From Portulaca oleracea (lineage: Eukaryota > Streptophyta > Magnoliopsida > Caryophyllales > Portulacaceae): a stretch of DNA of 64,000 nt. Each line of letters begins with the position of its first letter. Positions within the stretch are counted from its first letter, which is position 1. The position numbers were made by a program, and so were the translations under genes. Location of the stretch: assembly GCA_029582165.1 (NCBI GenBank), contig CM055881.1, forward strand, positions 25,525,594 to 25,589,593, written 5' to 3'. The notes beneath the pieces were generated by a model. That model did not search any database. It was not told the origin of the DNA and saw nothing but the letters and a program-made list of their open reading frames with translations. This document shows, in pieces, positions 57,031 to 64,000 of the stretch.

Positions 57031-58452
57031 TGATAAGTGCTTCTTGTATATATGAGAACTTGGTCATTTTGATGTGAATTTGGGGAATATTTGATTTGAT
57101 TATGTATTTTTTTATACCCGAATTTCCCGTATTACACTTGGTTTGGAGTTTGGTGAGTTTTGTAGGGAATTTGTGAAGAATCGATGTCAACTGAGCCCAA
57201 AAAGCAAGTGTAGATCCAAGTTATGAGCTTAAAGGACCAAGAAGTGAGGTGTTGGATCGCCCAAGACCCAAACAATGGCCCAAAGTACTCCTAGGCTCGA
57301 AAAAGCAGTGACACGGGTGCCCCCAGGAAGAGCACGGGTCGTGTCTATGACCAGAGAGTGAGAAAAGTCAAGAAGAAAGCTGACACGGTCCGTGTCACAT
57401 GGGGCACGGTCCGTGCCTACCCTGGCACGGTCCGTGTCTCTCTTGTCTTTTCATTTCTGGCGGTTTTGAAGTGATGTTTGCCTATATTATGCGGATTTCT
57501 GGCCGAGTAAAAGGGGAATCATCCACCATCATCCATTTTCATGCCCTAATCATATCATTCATCATCCATATTCCATTCCATCATTGAAGATTGAGAGAAG
57601 ATTGAAGATTGAAGAGCAACTCGAACATACTTTGAAGTGGAGGAGCAAAAGTCCTCCATTGTTGATTCCTAGCAAGTTTGTTCTTCACTTGGGTTTATTT
57701 TCTCATTCTCTCATAGACTTTCACGTGCTTTCTAGAATAGATTTCAAATGCTTTGTAGTTTTAAACATGAATAGTGAGTAGTTCTTTTTAGTTTAGGGGA
57801 TGAACCTTTGAAGTTGCTTGATGAATTGACTTTGTTGGATTGAATTATCATGAATTTAGTTTGTTTCAATCTATTTGGTCTTGGAATTGAATCGTTATTG
57901 CTTTTGCTTGATCACCAATTGCAAGTTAATAGGTTGTTGAATGAAGTACCGAAAGGAGAAGTTTGATTACCCGAAAACCTAGATTAAACTAGTTAAAATT
58001 GTCTAGACATAGAAGTTTTAATTAGGGTTCTTGAGATAATTAGATCTTCAACCTTGACTAAATCGAAATAACCACGAAAGTAGGTGCTTGGTTAGTCTTG
58101 GCAATTCGCTCTAGTGACAAAATCTCATTGCGAAGTGTTTTATGCTATTATCGAACCTTGATTGTGCAAATTAATGAAATGAAAGTTCAATCCACATCGT
58201 TGATTCGTTATTTGACTTAGGTTTCATCCCCTGAACGCCTTTTTACCTTGATTAAATTCGAAAAGTTTGTGTGAATATTCGTTTGTTTAGACTTTGATTG
58301 TGATTAGAGTTAGATTTAGTTGATTCAAAACAAAAACCGGATCGACTTAGCGATCAACTAGGAGGCTAGTTCAGTGCGTTGAAAGGAAAAAGTCCCTGTG
58401 GGAACGACCTTGATTTATGCTACAATTTCACCCGTGCACTTGCGGCCTATCA
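57031..58452 (+). mobile_element. 5' LTR of an Athila-like gypsy element
   Basis: Starts TGATAAGTGC and ends GGCCTATCA (TGATA...TATCA). The first 709 bp recur at 63292-64000 with ten substitutions and one 21-bp indel by my count. It includes three GGCACGGTCCGTG-type palindromic repeats at about 57380-57440. Length 1422 bp, usual for Athila. Confidence 0.93.
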
Positions 58453-58458
58453 AGTTTT

Positions 58459-58476
58459 TGGCGCCGTTGCCGGGGA
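58459..58476 (+). other. Primer-binding site of the Athila-like element
   Basis: TGGCGCCGTTGCCGGGGA, the standard primer-binding site of Athila and related plant gypsy elements, six bases after the LTR end. Confidence 0.92.
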
Positions 58477-58564
58477 CTTTGTCCCTAGCCAGCCACTGAA
58501 CGAATACCCTAAGGTTGCCTAAGTCATTTATTTTCTGTTTTGATTTTCCTTGGTGTTTTGATTT

Positions 58565-61264
58565 TTGTCTTGTCAGGTTTACTCTACGTGCATGCAAAAG
58601 GCTCCACTCTTTGAGTTTGATACTGAAATCGAAAGAACCTTTCGCTCCCGGCGAAAGAAGCAAAAGTTAGAGCACGCCCGGAGAAGACAAGAAGAGAACT
58701 CCAAGCGAAAGAACACCATGTCCGGTGGAGGCGGCGGTGGAGGGCCTAGAATCACGCTTGGCTCCTATGTGATGCCAAATGTCACAAATCAACCCTCCGC
58801 CATTAATCCTCACAGAGTGGCCTCTGACGATTTCGAGCTGAGGAGTTCACTCATCAATTTGGTGAAGGCCAACCCATTCCATGGCCTCCCCAATGAAGAT
58901 CCCAACCGGCACCTTCGCCTATTCAACCAAGCATGTGAGACCTTTAAGGCAAATGGTGCAACGCCCGATGCAATCAAGCTGCGATTGTTTCCCTTCTCAC
59001 TTGAAGGGAAGGCTTGGGAGTGGTTGGACACTCTTCCATCAAGCTCTACCATCACCACTTTTGACCAACTTGCTAGCCTATTCTTGGCGAAGTACTTTCC
59101 TCCTAGCAAGTTGACGAGCCTCCGAAATCAAATCTCAACATTTGTCCAAGAGCCGGATGAGTCCCTCTATGAAGCGTGGGAGAGGTTCAAGGACCTCTTA
59201 CGTCAATGCCCCCACCATGGTTTAGAACCATGGGTCCCGATACAAGCCTTCTACAACGGGGTGGATGACAACTTGAGGGCCAACATCTTGGCGGCGGCAG
59301 GAGGCAACATCATGTCCAAGACAGTGGCGGAACTCCAAACTTTGATTGAGGAGATGGCGATCAATAGCTACCAGTGGTCAAAGCCCCGTTCCAAGAGGAC
59401 GGGAGGTAAGTATGAAGTTGATGCTATTTCTATGTTGAATGCTAAGTTGGATGCCATGACTAAGAAGATGGATTTGTTGAATGTGAATGCTCCCCCTCCC
59501 CAACCATGTGCGTCGTGTTAATCATATGAGCATGAAACCTTGAATTGTCCTAGTGGGTTGGTTAGTAATGAATCGACCGAAGTGGTTAACTATGTTGGTA
59601 ATAGGCAAAACTTTGACCCTTTTTCCAATACTTATAATCACGGTTTTAGGTTCCACCCGAACTTTTCTTACCGGAACAATAACCAAATGGGTCAACCCCA
59701 AGGACAAAGACAACCCCAACCACCTCCACCACAAGCTCCCCAAAAGCCTAACCTAGAGGCTATGATACAAGCTTTGATGTTGTCTCAACAACATCATCAA
59801 CAACGACAACTTGAGCATCAACAAAGACAAGATGAGGTGATTAAGGCCTTAGCTACTAAAGTTGACCTTATGAGCACCCACACTCAAATGCTTGAGAATC
59901 AAATTGCCATTCAAGCTGGTACCTCCACTACCCCTCCGGGAATGCTTCCCGGAAAGCCCGAACCTAACCCTAAGGAACAATGTAATGCCATTGTTTTGAG
60001 GAGTGGGACACAATATGAGGGACCTAGCGTGCCAAATACCAAGCATGGGGGAGTAGTGGTTGAGAAAGAGGTTGAGAAGCCTAGTGAGAATGTTGTTAGT
60101 TTTGAAAGAGAGAAAGACCTTGAGAGTGAGCATTCAAAAGAGAACACCGAAATCCGACCTTCATCTCCACCTAGAGTTTACAAACCACCGTTACCCTTTC
60201 CTCAAAGATATGCTAAGGCTAAATTTGATGCAAAATTCGGCAAGTTCTTTAATATGTTAAAGCAATTGAATGTGAATGTGCCGTTTTTGGATGTTTTATC
60301 TCAAATGCCTTTGTATGCAAAGTTTTTGAAAGAAATCCTCTCTAAAAAGAGGAAAATTGATGAAATTGAGGAAGTTGGTTTGACTGAAGAATGTAGTTCT
60401 GTGGTTCTTAACAAGCTTACTCCTAAGCTTAAGGATCCGGGAAGCTTTAGTATTCCATGTGGCCTAGGTAGCTTAACCGTTGATCGAGCTTTGTGTGATG
60501 TGGGTTCTAGTGTAAGCTTAATGCCCTATTCTTTGTATGAACGGTTGAACCTAGGAGAGTTGAGACCAACTACCATGTCATTGCAAATGGCGGATCGTTC
60601 TATCAAGTACCCTAAGGGTATTTTGGAGGACTTTCCCCTTAAGGTGGGTGATTGCTATGTGCCGATTGATTTTGTCATCCTTGATATGCCCGAAGATTCC
60701 GGTACCCAAATCATTTTGGGGAGACCTTTTCTTGCGATCGTAGGGTGTGTCATAGATGTACAATGTGGGAAGATGAAGTTTAGGATAGGGGAACATAAAC
60801 TTGAGTTTGATTTATTTCGTGATGTTTTGCCACGTGGCGTTTCCCCTTGCTTTGGTGTTGATGTGTTTGGTGAGAAGGATAAGAATGTTGATGGTTTGAT
60901 TTGTGAAAAGAAAGATGATGGTGTGCATGTAGTGGAGAGTGAAAAGCTTGAGAAATCTCGTGACCATTCTGTTGAAAATTCTTGTGGTTTATTTATTGAT
61001 AAAGGCCATGAACTTGGCGATGCAAGGGTGGGAATAAAAGAAATTTTGCTCCCACCTAACATCATCAAGAACGTGCCTTATGCTATTAACAAGGGTACAT
61101 TGGATGAGATTTTCAGGTTTGATGATGGAGATCCCTCCATTTTTGAAGGAGGTGATGAGTTTGACTCAAGTTGTGAGGTCAATTTGAAGATGTTTGGAGG
61201 TACTATGCAATGTGAAGCTCCAAAAGCCCCTGGCTATGGAGTTATGGACTATTCACCGGGTTGA
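58565..61264 (+). pseudogene. Athila-like gag-protease ORF with one in-frame stop
   Basis: A single 900-codon frame is broken only by TAA at 59519-59521. The gag part has FHGLPNEDPNRHLRLFNQAC, LRLFPFSLEGKAWEWLDTLP and FDQLASLFLAKYFP (Retrotrans_gag), then a Cys/His knuckle region straddling the stop (CASC, then YEHETLNC). Next come a Gln/Pro-rich linker and a retropepsin-like domain with DVGSSVSLMPYSLYERL (active Asp, with Val-Gly-Ser after it rather than the usual Ser/Thr-Gly-Ala/Ser) and IILGRPFLA. The start is at or just after 58565, since the FEFDTEIERTFRSRRKK block is typical of the Athila N-terminus. No reverse transcriptase, RNase H, integrase or env-like ORF follows. The stop could be a mutation or a read-through site. 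Confidence 0.87.
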
Positions 61265-63291
61265 GAGGTACCTTGTCCAGCTTAGGACATTAAACAAACG
61301 CTTCTTGGAAGGCAACCCAAGCTTTTTCGATTTTATTTTATTTTATTTTATTTTTTTTAGGATTTTCTAAAATTTTTCCTTATTTTTCTTCTTTTTATTT
61401 TTTGATTCTTCTAGATTTGTGTTTTCTTCCTTTGCTTCTCGAGTGATGTTTCGCATTGCGGACAATGCTCGGTTCAAGCATGGGGGGATTTCTGTAACTT
61501 TTTGTGGATATGTGTGTTTTGAGTCGTTTTTTTATTTTTGAGTTTTAACTTGTTTTGAGTCTTTTTCTTTTGTTTTGTTTTAATTTTCTTTGTTTTCTAG
61601 ATTTGCTTGTAGTTTTAATTTCCTCTTTTCGTAGTTCGTTTTCGTTTTCTTATTTTCTTATTTTCATTTTGAGGCTTGTAAAAAGTTTTTAAAAAAAAGT
61701 GAAAAAATCAGAAAATAAAAAAAAAGACTGTTTGAATTAGGATTTGGCGTGATAGTTTTCTTTTGACTTGATTTGATCCTGTATAGGCCGTTTGTGAAAG
61801 ACTGTGAATTGACATGAGTTGTGAAGCTAATTGTTGTGAGAATTGTGCTAGGATAGTAAGACCGATTGCCTTTGTTTCTATTGTAAGAGTGAGTTGTGCA
61901 TATGCATATCTTTTTAAACTAGGTAATGATTGTTGAGCGCTACCCGTGAGTCCACATAAGCTTAAAAGGAAAGACTAATCATCTTTATTAGTCTTATTTC
62001 CATGAGTGACTCACCATTGTTGCATCCTCCTTCATTTGCTTTGCATCTCCTTGAAATTGCTATGCGTTGTACATTGACAAGATGATAGAGGCATTAGGAT
62101 TTGAACCCGCAAGCCTTGACCACCCGTTTACATCAGAATATCCTTAGTTAGCCCTTTCTTGCCTTGACTTTTTCTTTTCTTGAACCCATATTATGAGCCT
62201 TGGCCGATTATATATTTCCTACCCTTAAGCCATTGCTTGAAATGTGTTGAGTATGAAGTTGGGTTGATTATGGTTACTTTGGTGGTTTGGTTTGTGATGG
62301 AGATTGGTTTGAGTTGTAAATATTGATTTCATTCCCCAAATTATGTACATTGAAGTTGTTGGGTAGAGTTGGAACTTGCCTAGTGAGTTGTTTATAAGTG
62401 TGAGTTTGTTTGTTTGTTTTTTTGTGTGTGTGTTTTATTCAAAGAAAAAAAAAGAGAAAAAGAAAAGAAAAAAAAGGGAAAAATATAGAAGTAAGAAAAA
62501 AAAGAAGAAAAAATCGGAGAAATTCCGGAAAAAAGAAGAAAAAGAGAATAAAGTGTTTGACATTGTGTTTCTTTTGTTTTGAGGCAAGTTTCCAATTGTT
62601 TGTGGGGTTGATTTGGATTGATTTTAAGTGGTAAGAGTGTATGTATGTTGAATTGGTGAGACATAATTTCAAACTTTGGCTTCTAGCTCCACAATTCCCA
62701 AATATTATCAACTCCTAACCCTTAACCCTAGCCCCGTTACAACCCTTGAAAGTCCTCTTGATTGTCTTTGTTGCTTTGCAAATTGCGAGTTGAGATTCTT
62801 AGCAAGTACGTGGTTGGTTGCGGCCTTGGTTTGAGTATTTGAGCGAACTTTCAATGATTTTTCATATTTAAACACATGAGAGGAGTGTTTCCACATTCCC
62901 AGAAAGTGAGTTTGCTCTCATTCTTACCTAGTTTCATGCTTAACATGTGCCTTCTTATCTCATTCGGTGATTAAGGGTGATCGGTTGAACTTGATGAGTA
63001 CCATTCTTGAATAATTTGTCTTCATTTACTTGTGTAAATTTGCTTCTTTTTCACTCTCGGGCTGTACTTTAGATTAGATCAGGTTGATTGAATGTTCTAT
63101 CTTTGCCATCCTTAAGAGTTGTAATTATATAAAAAAAGTTTCGTTTTTGTTAATTTTTACTTTTGAGTCTTTTTACTTTTGCTTGAGTTCTTTGAGTCAT
63201 TTTGTCCCGTTTTCTTTTATTTTCTTTCTTTGCCTTTTCTTTTGAGTTTGGACTTGCTTAGGGACAACCAAGGACTAAGCATGGGGGATTT
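61265..63291 (+). mobile_element. Non-coding internal region of the Athila-like element
   Basis: T-rich sequence with (TTTTA)n at about 61331-61360 and a purine-rich tract at 62440-62550. Two AAGCATGGGGG motifs occur: 61478-61488, and 63278-63287 immediately before the 3' LTR. The latter is the polypurine tract; the former could be a relic of a deletion or a second tract. No ORF with a known domain. Confidence 0.7.
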
Positions 63292-64000
63292 TGATAAGTG
63301 CTTCTTGTATATATGAGAACTTGGTCATTTTGATGTGAATTTGAGGAATATTTGATTTGATTATGTATTTTTTTATACCCGAATTTCCCGTATTACACTT
63401 GGTTTGGAGTTTGGTGAGTTTTGTAGGGAATTTGTGAAGAATTGATGTAAACCGAGCCCAAAAAGCAAGTGTAGATCCAAGTTATGAGCTTAAAGGACCA
63501 AGAAGTGAGGTGTTGGATCGCCCAAGGCCCAAACAATGGCCCAAAGTACTCCTACGCTCGAAAAAGCAGTGACACAGGTGCCCACAGGAAGAGCACGGGT
63601 CGTGTCTATGACCAGAGAGTGAGAAAAGTCAAGAAGAAAGCTGACACGGTCCGTGCCTACCCTGGCACGGTCCGTGTCTCTCTTGTCTTTTCATTTCCGG
63701 CGGTTTTGAAGTGATGTTTGCCTATATTATGCGGATTTCTGGCCGAGTAAAAGGGGAATCATCCACCATCATCCATTTTCATGCCCTAATCATATCATTC
63801 ATCATCCATATTCCATTCCATCATTGAAGATTGAGAGAAGATTGAAGATTGAAGAGCAACTCGAACATACTTTGAAGTGGAGGAGCAAAAGTCCTCCATT
63901 GTTGATTCCTAGCAAGTTTGTTCTTCACTTGGGTTTATTTTCTCATTCTCTCATAGACTTTCATGTGCTTTCTAGAATAGATTTCAAATGCTTTGTAGTT
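63292..64000 (+). mobile_element. 3' LTR of the Athila-like element (cut by window end)
   Basis: Matches the first 709 bp of 57031-58452, with ten substitutions and a 21-bp deletion of one palindromic repeat. It continues beyond the window. Confidence 0.93.

Noticed and set aside
62376..62711. Overlapping Lys-rich and Phe-rich frames on both strands
   Set aside because: They translate a purine-rich tract in the Athila-like 3' internal region.

Overview
The window is plant nuclear DNA from an eudicot. It is AT-rich, has spliced genes with GT-AG introns and phase-consistent exons, and is dominated by plant-type transposable elements: Ty3/gypsy Athila-like and Tat-like, Ty1/copia, hAT, Mutator-derived MITEs, Tourist and Stowaway MITEs, and a tRNA-derived SINE. 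I cannot name the species from the sequence. I saw no bacterial, organellar or viral segment and no CRISPR array. All element ends and target-site duplications (TSDs) were read by eye.

Layout. 1-5.5 kb: repeat-derived DNA, a LINE reverse-transcriptase relic and, on the minus strand, a first exon resembling the organellar RAD52-like/ODB1 family (5469-5815). 7.3-10.5 kb: a decayed copia element with 5' LTR and primer-binding site. 10.5-15.9 kb: a dispersed repeat with long microsatellites, hit by a 2.5-kb LTR-type insertion (TSD CCCTT) that itself carries two MITEs, followed by further MITEs. 15.9-19.7 kb: a complete-ended but dead hAT transposon (TSD CCCCTTCT), itself split by a 341-bp foldback MITE. 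19.9-21.0 kb: copia-type LTR relic.

22.4-26 kb: a tandem pair of F-box/FBA genes. The first has a single nonsense codon inside the F-box; the second is a decayed copy; a SINE lies between them. 27.8-28.5 kb: a solo LTR with TSD GATAA. 29.6-30.1 kb: a GRF zinc-finger ORF. 32.4-37.7 kb: the best protein-coding gene here, a six-exon, 341-codon bark-storage-protein-like nucleoside phosphorylase-fold gene. Its 3.1-kb second intron holds a foldback element containing a Tourist MITE that contains a second Tourist MITE.

38-52.4 kb: MITE-rich DNA with a segmental duplication. About 2.1 kb at 42.7-44.8 kb is repeated at 46.9-52.4 kb, where it has been inflated to 5.5 kb by later insertions. The two copies act as empty and filled sites for each other. 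52.8-57.0 kb: 5' part of a Tat-like gypsy element with LTR, primer-binding site, frameshifted gag and a minisatellite. 57.0-64.0 kb: an Athila-like element nested in it, with 5' LTR, primer-binding site, gag-protease ORF with one in-frame stop, no reverse transcriptase or integrase, and a 3' LTR cut by the window end.

Genes do not form a pathway here. The value of the window is its layered insertion history, which can be read from exact TSDs and internal empty sites. I did not find a clearly new biological system. The nearest to one is the recurrence of short palindromic motif arrays in four unrelated LTR elements.
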